Positions 7,921 through 17,044 are shown, counted from the stretch's first letter. The stretch is 40,280 bases of DNA from an uncultured Collinsella sp. (GCA_902493895.1 CABUQW010000020.1:1-40280), one strand, 5' to 3'. The notes: generated by a model from the letters alone, not told the origin. Numbers and translations: made by a program.

Positions 7921-8286
7921 ATGAGCATCCGCGTTGATGAAACGAAACCCGACATCGAGGCCACCGAACCCGCGATCCCCACCACCTGCTCGCCCGAGGA
8001 CCTTCCCGACGAGGAACTTCTCTACGACCTCGCCGACCTGTTCAAGGTCTTCAGCGACACCACGCGCATCAAGATCCTCTATGCCCTCATGGGCCGCGAG
8101 CTCTGCGTGGCGGACATCGCCGAAGCGACCGAAACCTCGCAGTCCGCGGTGTCGCACCAGCTGCGCACACTCAAGCAGTCGCACCTGGTTAAATTCCGGC
8201 GCGACGGGCGCAATATCCTATACTCGCTCGCCGACGACCACGTCTACACCATGCTCAACCAGGGCATGAGCCACATCTGCGAATAG
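7921..8286 (+). CDS. ArsR/SmtB-family metal-sensing repressor
   Basis: This 121-residue DNA-binding repressor has a winged-helix core (VFSDTTRIKILYAL, then recognition helix SQSAVSHQLRTLKQ and wing FRRDGRNILYSL). The C-terminal helix carries D105, H107, H118 and E121, exactly the spacing of the alpha5 zinc site of SmtB (D-x-H, 10 residues, H-x2-E). Cys62 in ELCV and Cys23 recall the alpha3N site of CadC, so zinc, cadmium or lead could be sensed. Apo-protein should bind the nearby operators and release on metal binding. It is the first gene of a unit with an HMA protein and a P-type ATPase. The ATG follows GAAAGGA. Confidence 0.9.
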   Translation: MSIRVDETKPDIEATEPAIPTTCSPEDLPDEELLYDLADLFKVFSDTTRIKILYALMGRELCVADIAEATETSQSAVSHQLRTLKQSHLVKFRRDGRNILYSLADDHVYTMLNQGMSHICE

Positions 8287-8349
8287 CGACCAACCACGGT
8301 ACCAGCGCGGCCTGCACCCAAGCCGCAAATACGGGGAAAGGAATCCACC

Positions 8350-8568
8350 ATGAAAAAGCAGTTTAAACTCGACGAGATCGACTGCGCCAACTGCGCGCGT
8401 GAGCTTCAGGACGAGCTGGCCAAGCTCGATGGCGTCAAGTCCGTTTCGGTCAACTTTATGACCCAGAAGTTGACGCTCGAGGCCGATGACGCCGAGTTCG
8501 ACGAGGTCCTCGACCGCGTTGTGGAGTTCACCGCCGACGCCGAGCCGGACTGCGAGATCATTCTCTAG
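8350..8568 (+). CDS. Stand-alone heavy-metal-associated (HMA) domain protein
   Basis: This 72-residue protein has the beta-alpha-beta-beta-alpha-beta ferredoxin-like HMA fold. The metal loop is DCANC with C12 and C15, a D-C-x2-C form more typical of zinc/cadmium than copper HMA domains. A second acidic-Cys end (EPDCEI) is near the C-terminus. In many Zn/Cd ATPases this domain is fused to the N-terminus of the pump. Here the pump at 8669 lacks it, so this protein is probably its free metallochaperone. It follows the repressor by 63 bases with an AAGGA-type site and is separated from the ATPase by a hairpin and a third operator. Confidence 0.88.
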   Translation: MKKQFKLDEIDCANCARELQDELAKLDGVKSVSVNFMTQKLTLEADDAEFDEVLDRVVEFTADAEPDCEIIL

Positions 8569-8589
8569 CCCAGGTTTACGCCAACCCGC

Positions 8590-8613
8590 AAGGCCGCGCT
8601 TGCCGCGGCCTTT
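8590..8613 (+). terminator. Attenuator-like hairpin between HMA and ATPase genes
   Basis: Perfect 9-bp GC-rich stem (8590-8598 with 8604-8612) with a five-base loop and only a short T run. It could partly end the repressor-HMA transcript ahead of the separately controlled ATPase promoter. Confidence 0.55.
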
Positions 8614-8623
8614 GCTCGCGAAA

Positions 8624-8646
8624 TTATATGAGCGAGTGTTCATACA
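8624..8646. promoter_or_regulatory. Third ArsR/SmtB-type operator, upstream of the ATPase
   Basis: This 23-base site begins TTATATGAGCG and ends TGTTCATACA. It differs from the operator at 7885-7907 at only a few positions and lies 23 bases before the ATPase start. It implies that the ATPase has its own promoter under the same repressor. Confidence 0.7.
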
Positions 8647-8668
8647 TTCAAATGGGAGGATACGAGTC

Positions 8669-10621
8669 ATGGCCACCGCCGACCCCAAGAAGAAAAAGAA
8701 GAAGCGCAAGAAAAAAGAGTCACTCAAGCATAAGCGCAACCGCATCCTGGTAGCGCTGGGCATTTTTGCCGTGGTGTACGCCCTCGATGAACTCGGCACC
8801 CTCACTGCCGCATTCGGCACCCCGGGCGACATCTACGCCAGCTTCGCACTGTTCCTCGTGCCTTTTTTGATTGCCGGCTACGACGTGCTCCAAAAGGCAT
8901 ACAACAACATCCGCCGCGGCAAGGCGTTCGACGAGAGCTTCCTCATGGCCGTCGCGACCATCGGCGCGTTTGCCATGGTGCTCTTCCCCGACACCGACCC
9001 GCACATGGCCGAAGGCGCCGCCGTCATGCTGTTCTACCAGGTCGGCGAGCTGTTCCAGGCATACGCTGTGGGCAAGAGCCGCAAGTCGATCAGCGCCATG
9101 ATGGACATCGCGCCCGACTACGCCAACGTCGAGCAACCCGACGGCACACTCGAGCAGGTCTTCCCCGATGACATCGCCGTCGGCACCGTGATCGTGGTCA
9201 AGCCCGGCGAGCGCGTGCCTATCGACGGCGTCATCGTCGAAGGCGAGACACAGCTCGATACCGCTGCCCTTACCGGTGAGTCAGTTCCCCGCCCCGCCAA
9301 GTCCGGCGACGACATCATCAGCGGCTGCATCAACATGACGGGTCTCATCCACGTGCGCACCACCAAGCCATTTGGCGAGTCCACCGTCGCGCGCGTCCTG
9401 GAGCTCGTAGAAAATGCCAGCGAAAAGAAGGCACGCACCGAGAACTTCATCACGCGCTTTGCCCGCGTCTACACGCCCGCCGTCACCGGCGCTGCCGCGG
9501 TACTCGCGCTCGGCGGCGGCTTGGTCACCGGCGCCTGGTCCGACTGGATCCTGCGCGGTCTGACCTTCCTGGTCGTCAGCTGCCCGTGCGCGTTGGTGAT
9601 CAGCGTGCCGCTCAGTTTCTTTGGCGGCATCGGCGGCGCCTCCAAGCTGGGCGTTCTCATCAAGGGTTCTAACTACCTCGAGACGCTCGCCGACGTGGAC
9701 ACCGTCGTCTTTGACAAGACGGGCACCCTCACCAACGGCACGTTCTCGGTGGTCGCGGTGCACCCCGAGGCTGGATATACCGAGCAGTCGTTGCTCGAGG
9801 TCGCAGCCCTTGCGGAGTCGTTCTCCGATCACCCCATCGCGCAGTCCGTGCGTGTCGCCTACCAGGGCGAGGTCGACCCCAAGCGCGTTAGCGACTCCGC
9901 CAACGACGCGGGCCACGGCGTGACGGCGAACATCGACGGCAGGCACGTCGTCGTCGGCAACGCTAAGATGCTCGCAGCGACCGGCGTCGAAGTGCCCAAT
10001 TGCGAGGTCGTCGGTACGATCCTTCACGTGCTGGTCGATGGCATCTATGCCGGCCACATTGTAATTGCCGACACCGTCAAGGCCGATGCCGAGCAGACGA
10101 TCAGCGACCTGCACGCCGCCGGCGTCAAGCGCACCGTCATGCTCACGGGCGACCGCGAGGAGGTTGCGGCGTCTGTGGCCAAGCAACTCAGTCTCGACGA
10201 GTTCCACGCGCAGCTGCTGCCGGGCGATAAGGTCGAGCGTGTTGAGGCGTTGCTTGCGAGCGAGAACGGCAAGGGCAAGCTCGCTTTTGTCGGCGACGGT
10301 ATCAACGACGCACCCGTGCTTACCCGTGCCGATGTGGGCATCGCCATGGGCGCCATGGGCTCGGACGCCGCAATTGAGGCGGCGGACGTCGTGCTGATGG
10401 ATGACAAGCCGTCCAACATCTCCCGCGCGATCCGCGTGGCGCGCAAGACCATGACGATTGTTTGGCAGAACATCATCTTTGCGCTGGGCATTAAGTTGCT
10501 GATTCTGGTGCTTGCGGCACTGGGCATCGCCAACATGTGGCTTGCCGTGTTCGGCGACGTGGGCGTGGCGATCATCGCCATCCTGAACGCCATGCGCGCG
10601 ATGGGTGTCAAGAACCTGTAG
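8669..10621 (+). CDS. Zn/Cd/Pb-type P1B ATPase (metal exporter)
   Basis: This 650-residue membrane pump is driven by ATP hydrolysis through a phospho-aspartate. Visible motifs: TGES at 202-205 (actuator), CPC at 305-307 (transmembrane metal site), DKTGT with D349 phosphorylated, HP at 388-389 and GDGIND at 542-547. The C-terminal KLLILVLAALGIANMWLAVFGDVG helix carries the conserved Lys and Asp of zinc-group (P1B-2) pumps. The N-terminus lacks an HMA domain and instead has a run of about 15 Lys/Arg residues. The open frame extends upstream, but ATG 8669 follows GGGAGGA at ideal spacing and just after an operator. Its partners are the ArsR sensor and the free HMA protein. Confidence 0.92.
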   Translation: MATADPKKKKKKRKKKESLKHKRNRILVALGIFAVVYALDELGTLTAAFGTPGDIYASFALFLVPFLIAGYDVLQKAYNNIRRGKAFDESFLMAVATIGAFAMVLFPDTDPHMAEGAAVMLFYQVGELFQAYAVGKSRKSISAMMDIAPDYANVEQPDGTLEQVFPDDIAVGTVIVVKPGERVPIDGVIVEGETQLDTAALTGESVPRPAKSGDDIISGCINMTGLIHVRTTKPFGESTVARVLELVENASEKKARTENFITRFARVYTPAVTGAAAVLALGGGLVTGAWSDWILRGLTFLVVSCPCALVISVPLSFFGGIGGASKLGVLIKGSNYLETLADVDTVVFDKTGTLTNGTFSVVAVHPEAGYTEQSLLEVAALAESFSDHPIAQSVRVAYQGEVDPKRVSDSANDAGHGVTANIDGRHVVVGNAKMLAATGVEVPNCEVVGTILHVLVDGIYAGHIVIADTVKADAEQTISDLHAAGVKRTVMLTGDREEVAASVAKQLSLDEFHAQLLPGDKVERVEALLASENGKGKLAFVGDGINDAPVLTRADVGIAMGAMGSDAAIEAADVVLMDDKPSNISRAIRVARKTMTIVWQNIIFALGIKLLILVLAALGIANMWLAVFGDVGVAIIAILNAMRAMGVKNL

Positions 10622-10637
10622 CGTTCGTGGGCTGTCC

Positions 10638-10764
10638 GGCCGGGGCCGGGCTTGGTTTTGAAAACGTCCTCGCGCATGAGGCCCGTCTTTCCTGCTCCTG
10701 CGGAGCAACGGAAAGGCGGGCCTCGCGCTGCGGAGTGTTTTCAAAACCAAGCCCGGCCCCGGCC
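10638..10764. repeat. Large nested foldback sequence of 127 bases
   Basis: Perfect 28-bp inverted repeats (10638-10665 and 10737-10764) enclose a second 15-bp inverted pair with one G-T (10678-10692 against 10713-10727 approximately), which encloses a third six-pair hairpin at the apex. Almost the whole segment can fold into one long hairpin with two internal bulges. It lies 16 bases after the ATPase stop. It could be a terminator, a structured RNA or a MITE-like relic; no T run follows. Confidence 0.75.
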
Positions 10765-10900
10765 TGCGGTGACGTAGCTGGCAGTTCTTGAGCATCGCTT
10801 GCTGGCGGGGTTCCTTTGCTGAAATGGACTTGGCCGAAAGGGCCGCTGGTCCCGGTCGCTGGTTCGCGCTTTGCGCGAACTCCGCGCTACTGTGGGTCAG

Positions 10901-11290
10901 TTAGGCTTCTGTTGTTGGACCCGCTACATCTTCCCGTCCCAGCATCGACCTTAGCTTCTCGAAGCTCTCCTCGCTCAGGCAATGCTCCATGTGGCAGCCC
11001 TCTTGCGAAGCAACCTCGGGCGATACGCCAGCGTCCTCTAGCAGCCCCACAAAAAAGCAATGGCGCTCCCACATTTGACGGGCAACCTCAAGACCGCGTT
11101 CCGTCAGATGCACATCGCGTTTGCCCATCTCCACGTAGCCGTTGCTCTCCAAGGTCGCCATGGCCTTGGAGACGCTTGCCTTGGTTACGCCCAGGTATTC
11201 GGCAACGTCAATCGATCGAACGATGCCTTGGTGCTTCGAGAGCACATAAATAGATTCGAGATAGTCTTCTCCGGATTCACGCAGGGCCAT
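10901..11290 (-). CDS. DtxR/MntR-family metal-dependent repressor
   Basis: This 129-residue regulator has an N-terminal winged helix (YLESIYVL, then recognition helix TKASVSKAMATLESNGYV) and a dimerisation/metal helix region. Metal ligands align with B. subtilis MntR: D9 and E12 (MntR D8, E11), H77, E102 and H103. The MntR Glu99 position is Cys99 in EGCHMEH, like Cys102 of DtxR/IdeR. The site is therefore a hybrid, and manganese against iron cannot be decided. There is no SH3-like third domain, as in MntR. With metal bound, such proteins repress uptake genes or activate export genes. The upstream region holds three copies of a GGCTAACT-type motif, suggesting autoregulation. Confidence 0.87.
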   Translation of the reverse strand: MALRESGEDYLESIYVLSKHQGIVRSIDVAEYLGVTKASVSKAMATLESNGYVEMGKRDVHLTERGLEVARQMWERHCFFVGLLEDAGVSPEVASQEGCHMEHCLSEESFEKLRSMLGREDVAGPTTEA

Positions 11291-11310
11291 GGGCCGCCTT
11301 TCGCGATGGC

Positions 11311-11398
11311 TTCTAGTTAGCCTTTGGATACTTTTGCTTGATTTACTTTACCGCAAAAGTTGCCCATGTCTTACTACTTTGACTAAAAGTTAGCCGTG
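11311..11398. promoter_or_regulatory. Three motif copies upstream of the DtxR-family gene
   Basis: The related sequences AGTTAGCC at 11315-11322, AAAAGTTGCCCATG at 11355-11368 and AAAAGTTAGCCGTG at 11385-11398 face the same way within 88 bases of the start codon. The middle copy shares 11 consecutive bases with the dyad at 4908. They are probable binding sites for the regulator itself. Confidence 0.5.
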
Positions 11399-11420
11399 TT
11401 TCACAAAACGTGCGGGACGA

Positions 11421-11455
11421 AAACAAAATGGGGACGCCCCTCAAGGAGTGTCCCC
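11421..11455 (-). terminator. Terminator of the HAD phosphatase / ABC-F operon
   Basis: A stem of about eight pairs (GGGGAC at 11430 with GTCCCC ending 11455) is followed, on the minus strand, by the T-rich run complementary to 11421-11429. It lies just beyond the HAD gene stop. Confidence 0.75.
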
Positions 11456-11477
11456 AGGTGCCGGTGTCGGCCGGCAG

Positions 11478-12248
11478 CTATAGCAGCCCAAAGTGCCTGG
11501 CGGCGTTGTAGATACCGTCGTCGTCTACGGCGGTCGTAACGTAGGTCGCTGCGGCCTTCACAGTCTCCTGCGCGTTGCCCATGGCCACACTTGTGCCCAC
11601 GGCGGAAAACATCGACAGGTCGTTCTCGCCGTCGCCAAAGGCGATCGCCTCGCTCGCGTCGATGCCCAGGCGCTTCAGCGTCGCCGCCACGCCCAGGTCC
11701 TTGCCGCCGTTGGCAGGGATAATGTCACAGAACAGATCACACCAACGCGTAGTGAGCGAATGCGACACCGCATCGGTCACAACATGCTCGTCGGCCGGAT
11801 CCACAAAAGCGCAAAACTGGTAGACCGGCACATCGAAGGCGTGCTCAAACGGCTCCTCGTGGTAGACGATTCCCGCGTTGCTGCCGGCCGTCACCACGCG
11901 CTCGGACAGGCGGTTCACAAACGAGTTCTCACCCTGCATACACAGCGAGTCATAGCGCCCCTGCACCACCTGGTCCACAATCACCGCAACGTCGTCCGGA
12001 TCGATCGGGCAGCTGCGGTAAACCCCCTCGGCATCAAAGCAGTGCTGGCCCGAGAGCGTAATGTACGCATCCCAGCCCAAGTCGAACAGCCAGTCCGGCA
12101 TCTGGTAGGTCGGGCGACCCGTTGCGATCACGCACACAATCCCCTGCTCGTGAAAGCTGTCGAGCACCTGCTGCGCCGACGCCGGAATCCGGTGGGTCTT
12201 AAAGCTCAACAGCGTGCCGTCGATATCGAAAAACGCGGCTTTGATCAT
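11478..12248 (-). CDS. Cof-type HAD-IIB family phosphatase
   Basis: This 256-residue cytosolic hydrolase removes phosphate from small substrates such as sugar phosphates or flavin nucleotides by way of a phospho-aspartate. Motif I is FFDIDGTLL (D8 nucleophile, D10), motif II is VIATGRPT, a Lys precedes the motif in GGKDLGVAATLKRLG, and motif IV is FGDGENDLSMF. Between them lies the IIB-type cap domain (about residues 80-185). These features and the length place it in the Cof/YbiV subfamily, whose members overlap in substrate, so none is assigned. It starts 6 bases after the ABC-F gene and is co-transcribed with it. Confidence 0.9.
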   Translation of the reverse strand: MIKAAFFDIDGTLLSFKTHRIPASAQQVLDSFHEQGIVCVIATGRPTYQMPDWLFDLGWDAYITLSGQHCFDAEGVYRSCPIDPDDVAVIVDQVVQGRYDSLCMQGENSFVNRLSERVVTAGSNAGIVYHEEPFEHAFDVPVYQFCAFVDPADEHVVTDAVSHSLTTRWCDLFCDIIPANGGKDLGVAATLKRLGIDASEAIAFGDGENDLSMFSAVGTSVAMGNAQETVKAAATYVTTAVDDDGIYNAARHFGLL

Positions 12249-12254
12249 CCTCGC

Positions 12255-14114
12255 CTACTCCTCGCCCTCGAGCTTTTCGCTCGCCTCGAGCCACGCCATC
12301 TCCAGCTCGTCCATGGCGGCGTGGGCCTCGTCGATCTTTGCCTGCTGCTCGCCCAGCGCCGTGTAGTTGGTGGGATCGACCTGAGCCATCGCGGCCTCGG
12401 CCTCCTCCACGCGGGCGCGCTGCGTCTCCATCTTGCGCTCGAGCGAGCTCACCTCGCGGCGGAGCTTCTGGCGCTCGGCGTTGGAAAGACCGTTGGGCTG
12501 CCCGCTCGCCTTGGGCTTTTCGGCCGCAACCGCTGCGGCGCCGGTGTCGAACGTGCCGGTCTTGGCGCTCGGCGCACCCACGGGCTCGCCCTCGGCGGTA
12601 GCGTTGCACAGGCGCAGGTACTGGTCGACGCCGCCGGGCATATGCGTCAGATGGCCATCGAGCAGTGCCCACTGCTGGTCGGTCACGCGCTCCATCAAAA
12701 AGCGGTCGTGCGTCACCAGAATCAGCGTGCCCGGCCAGCCGTCGAGCAGGTCTTCGACAATCGCCAGCATGTCGGTATCGAGGTCGTTGCCCGGCTCGTC
12801 CAGGATAAGCACGTTAGGCTCGTCCAGGATCGTCAGCAGCAGCGACAGGCGACGGCGCTGGCCGCCCGAAAGATCGCCGATGCGGCTCCAGAGCTGCTGC
12901 GTCGTAAAGCCCAGGCGCTCGCAAAGCTTCTCGGGCGAAGTCTCCTTGCCGTCGATGACGTAATACTTCTTATAGTTGCTCAGCACCTCGCGGATCGTGT
13001 CGCCCATGTAGGGCTCGAGCTCCTCGAGTTGCTGCGACAGCACGCCAAAGCGCACCGTCTGGCCGATCTTCACGCGGCCGCGCAGGGGCGCAATCTTGCC
13101 CTGAATCACGTCGAGCAGCGTGGACTTGCCGGCGCCGTTCTCGCCCAAAAGACCATAGCGGTCGCCCGCGCCGATAAGCCAGGTCACGTCGGAGAGCACC
13201 TGTTTGGGCGCGCCATCGGCATCCGCATAGCCGGCGTCCACGTCGACCACGTCGATAACCTGCTTGCCCAGGCGGCTCACGGCGAGGCGCTTGAGCTCCA
13301 GCTCGTCACGCACGGGCGGTACGTCGGCGATCAGCTCGCGGGCGGCATCCACGCGAAACTTGGGCTTGGTGGAGCGCGCCTGGGCACCGCGGCTCAGCCA
13401 TGCAAGCTCCTTGCGCGCCATGTTGCGGCGGCGCTCCTCGGTGACGGCGGCCATGCGGTCGCGCTCCACGCGCTGCAGGATGTATGCCGAGTAGCCGCCC
13501 TCGAAGGGATCGACCTGGCCGTCGTGGACCTCCCACATGCTGGTGCAGACCTCGTCCAAGAACCAGCGATCGTGCGTGACCACGAGCATGGCGCCCTGAC
13601 CGCGCTGCCAGCGAGCCTTAAGATGGCGTGCAAGCCAGTTGATGGTGCGCATGTCCAGGTGGTTGGTGGGCTCGTCGAGCATGAGCACGTCGTAGTCGCC
13701 GATCAGCAGGCGCGCGAGGTCCACACGGCGGCGCTGACCGCCCGAAAGCTCGCCCACCGTGCCCTCCCAAGGCACATCGCTAATGAGGCCGGCGAGGATC
13801 TGGCGCGTGCGAGGGCTCGACGCCCACTCGTACTCGGGCGTGTCGCCCACAACGGCATGATGCACGGTATCGGTGTCGACAAGCTGGTCCTTTTGGCCGA
13901 GCAGACCGATCGTGGTGCCGCGGCGATGCGTCACGCGGCCATCGTCGGGCTCCAGCGTGCCCGCGAGTACACTCAGCAGCGTCGACTTGCCGTCGCCGTT
14001 TTTACCGACAATACCAATGCGGTCGCCCTCGCCCACGCCGAGCGTTACGCTATCGAAAATATGCTTGGTGGGAAACTCTAGGCTGACGGAATCGCATCCC
14101 AAAAGAATCGCCAT
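12255..14114 (-). CDS. ABC-F family ATPase (Uup-like)
   Basis: This soluble 619-residue protein has two ATP-binding cassettes and no membrane segment. Cassette 1 has GKNGDGKST, signature LSGGQRRRV and DEPTNHLD. Cassette 2 has GENGAGKST, LSGGQRRRL and DEPGNDLD, with Gly in place of the usual Thr. A linker of about 80 residues joins them, and a C-terminal acidic coiled coil (about residues 540-619) resembles the Uup arm. ABC-F proteins act on ribosomes (translation factors or antibiotic protection), and Uup has a DNA-branch-binding C-terminus. The start chosen at 14114 has an AAGGAG site nine bases upstream; the open frame reaches 14141. First gene of a two-gene operon with the HAD phosphatase. 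Confidence 0.88.
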   Translation of the reverse strand: MAILLGCDSVSLEFPTKHIFDSVTLGVGEGDRIGIVGKNGDGKSTLLSVLAGTLEPDDGRVTHRRGTTIGLLGQKDQLVDTDTVHHAVVGDTPEYEWASSPRTRQILAGLISDVPWEGTVGELSGGQRRRVDLARLLIGDYDVLMLDEPTNHLDMRTINWLARHLKARWQRGQGAMLVVTHDRWFLDEVCTSMWEVHDGQVDPFEGGYSAYILQRVERDRMAAVTEERRRNMARKELAWLSRGAQARSTKPKFRVDAARELIADVPPVRDELELKRLAVSRLGKQVIDVVDVDAGYADADGAPKQVLSDVTWLIGAGDRYGLLGENGAGKSTLLDVIQGKIAPLRGRVKIGQTVRFGVLSQQLEELEPYMGDTIREVLSNYKKYYVIDGKETSPEKLCERLGFTTQQLWSRIGDLSGGQRRRLSLLLTILDEPNVLILDEPGNDLDTDMLAIVEDLLDGWPGTLILVTHDRFLMERVTDQQWALLDGHLTHMPGGVDQYLRLCNATAEGEPVGAPSAKTGTFDTGAAAVAAEKPKASGQPNGLSNAERQKLRREVSSLERKMETQRARVEEAEAAMAQVDPTNYTALGEQQAKIDEAHAAMDELEMAWLEASEKLEGEE

Positions 14115-14175
14115 ATGCCCTGCTCCTTCGTAGAAATTCAACGTTGTCCATGATAGCAGCGAGCCCCACCCTAAA

Positions 14176-14210
14176 ACCTACCAAAAAGGGACAGGTTTAT
14201 TTTGGCAGGT
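14176..14210. repeat. Short palindromic element (family B, copy 1)
   Basis: 11-bp inverted repeat (one mismatch; 14176-14186 and 14200-14210) around a GGGACAGGTTTA core. A second copy overlaps the stop codon of the DegV gene at 21434-21470. Confidence 0.75.
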
Positions 14211-14224
14211 CGACGGCCGCACAC

Positions 14225-14268
14225 GACACAAAAAGGCGGGCCATCTCCCGCAAGAGATGACCCGCCTC
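14225..14268 (-). terminator. Terminator of the pst operon
   Basis: A long GC-rich stem (AGGCGGG...CCCGCCT with inner CATCTC/GAGATG pairs) is followed on the minus strand by five T. It lies 55 bases after the pstB stop and indicates that no phoU belongs to this transcript. Confidence 0.85.
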
Positions 14269-14322
14269 TCCAATCAGTCCCGTGGCGACCGTGGCCACCG
14301 CGGGCCTCAAGCATGTCCCGGA

Positions 14323-15191
<869 letters not shown>

Positions 15192-15195
<4 letters not shown>

Positions 15196-16118
15196 TCGGC
15201 CGTCATCCTCCTTGCCAGTCGCTTGCCCACGATACGGGCGACCACGTTAAACAGCAGCACGCAGATCATCAGCAGTGCCGCGGTGCCCCAAACGATCTGC
15301 TGTGCCTCGGGACTGCCTTCGCCATAAATCTTGTAGATGTGCACGGCGAGCGACTCGCCGGGACGGAACACGTTCCAGGCGCAGGTGGGGCTCGACAGGT
15401 TAAAGCTCAAGAAGTTCAGACGCACCGGCGAGCTCATGCCCGAGGTAAAGAGCAGCGCCGCGGCCTCGCCAAACACGCGGCCGGCCGAAAGCACGATGCC
15501 GGTCACGATAGCGGGCATGGCCTCGGGGATCAGGATGTGCAGCGTGGCTTCCCAGCGGGTGAGGCCCATAGCCAGGCACGCATCGCGCTGGGCCTGCGGC
15601 ACGTCCTCGAGCGCCTGTTGGATCACGCGCACCAGGATGGGGATGTTGAACATGGTGAGCGCGACAGCGCCGGAGATGATGGAGTACTTCCAGCCCAGCT
15701 GCACCGAGAACACCAGGAAACCGAACATGCCGACGACGATGGAGGGCAGCGAGGACAGCGTCTCGATGGCGGTTGAGGCGATGTCGCGAATAGGCCCATC
15801 GGGCGCGTACTCGACTAGGAAGACCGCGCCGCCCAAGCTAATGGGCACCGAGATGGCTAGGGTGATCAGCAGCAGGTAGAACGAGTCGAACAGCTGGTAG
15901 AGCACGCCGCCCTGGGTACCGTTGGCGCGCGCGGGCTGCGTGAGGAAGCCCGGCTGGAACAGCGTAGAGACGCCCTCGAGCAGGATATAGGCCACCATGG
16001 AGATGACGATGAGCATGACGATGGCGACGATTGCCGTCAACACGCCCGTAGCGATGCGGTCCTGTTTTTGGACGCGCTCGAGTCTCGCCTCGTCGATATG
16101 GATGTGCGTGCTAGCCAC
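15192..16118 (-). CDS. pstA: Phosphate ABC transporter permease PstA
   Basis: This 308-residue inner-membrane permease has six predicted helices. A long hydrophobic first helix (TGVLTAIVAIVMLIVISMVAYILL) is followed by the permease core, with an EAA-type loop TRWEATLHILIPEAMPAIVTG that docks with PstB. The frame is open upstream to a TTG at 16142, which would overlap pstC by 32 bases. I chose the GTG at 16116-16118, whose start codon overlaps the pstC stop region and has a purine-rich GGGGGCGAAGG stretch before it. It pairs with PstC to form the channel. Confidence 0.93.
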
Positions 16119-17019
16119 GAGCCTTCGCCCCCTTGCGGCCAATGAGGTGGATGATCAGGATGAAGATGAGGCTCATGCCCATCAGCAGCAGGCCGAGCGC
16201 CCACAGAACATCGTCCTGGGCCGAGCCCTCGGCATAGACCGCCATGGACGTGGTGAGCGTGGTGGTGATGGTGGACGCCGGCGACAGCAGCGACGTCGGC
16301 ATGGCCTCGATGCCGCCGATAACCATGCGCACGGCGAGCGTCTCGCCAAAGGCGCGGGTCATGCCAAGGATGACCGCAGTCATGAGCGATGGCATGGCGG
16401 ACTTGAGCACCACGTGCCAGATGGTCTGCCAGCGGGTGTAGCCCAGCGCGAGCGAACCCTGACGGTAGCCATCGGGCACGGCACGCAGGCCATCGACCGA
16501 AAGCGTAGTCATAGTCGGCAGGATCATGACGGCTAGCACGATGGCGCCGGGCAAGATGCCCAGACCCGTGCTCACGTGGAAAACGCTCTTCATAAGGCCG
16601 ACAACCACGTGAAAGCCGATCAAGCCAAAGACGACCGAGGGAATGCCGGTCAAAAGCTCAATAAGCGGCTGAAAGATCTTGGAGCCAAACTTAGGCTGAA
16701 TCTCGACCGCAAAGATGGCAGAGCCGATGGCGATGGGCAGCGCGATGAGCGTGGAGAGCACCATGACCGCAAACGAGGTGACAATCAGGGGCAGGGCGCC
16801 GGTATAGGGCAGGCCGTTTTCGGCCGTGTTGGCCAGGTCCCACTTGGTGCCGGTGAAGAACTCAACGATTGAGACGCCGTCCTTAACAAAAGCCGAGAGG
16901 CCCTTTTGGGCGACCATAAAGATGAGCGCGGCGACGACAAGCGTCACGAGCGCTACGCACGCGCCCGTGACGCCCAGGCCCACGTTCTCAAGGTCGCGCT
17001 TTGGCAGCTGTTTTGCCAT
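16111..17019 (-). CDS. pstC: Phosphate ABC transporter permease PstC
   Basis: This 302-residue inner-membrane permease is a partner of PstA in the phosphate importer. Hydrophobic helices begin at about residue 15 (GVTGACVALVTLVVAALIFM). A periplasmic loop with FFTGTKW is typical of PstC. The EAA-type loop is near ALGYTRWQTIWHVVLKSAMP. The ATG follows GGAAAGG. It sits 25 bases after pstS and overlaps the start of pstA by a few bases. Confidence 0.95.
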   Translation of the reverse strand: MAKQLPKRDLENVGLGVTGACVALVTLVVAALIFMVAQKGLSAFVKDGVSIVEFFTGTKWDLANTAENGLPYTGALPLIVTSFAVMVLSTLIALPIAIGSAIFAVEIQPKFGSKIFQPLIELLTGIPSVVFGLIGFHVVVGLMKSVFHVSTGLGILPGAIVLAVMILPTMTTLSVDGLRAVPDGYRQGSLALGYTRWQTIWHVVLKSAMPSLMTAVILGMTRAFGETLAVRMVIGGIEAMPTSLLSPASTITTTLTTSMAVYAEGSAQDDVLWALGLLLMGMSLIFILIIHLIGRKGAKARG

Positions 17020-17044
17020 TGCAAACCTTTCCGGGGGCGATTAC

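Noticed and set aside
9281..10795. 504-codon minus-strand frame opposite the P-type ATPase
   Set aside because: Antisense shadow; it also reads through the 127-base foldback.
11493..14081. Very long plus-strand open frame (862 codons) opposite the HAD and ABC-F genes
   Set aside because: It is antisense to two genes with clear motifs. Its product is His/Arg/Leu-rich low-complexity sequence, typical of the opposite strand of high-GC coding DNA.
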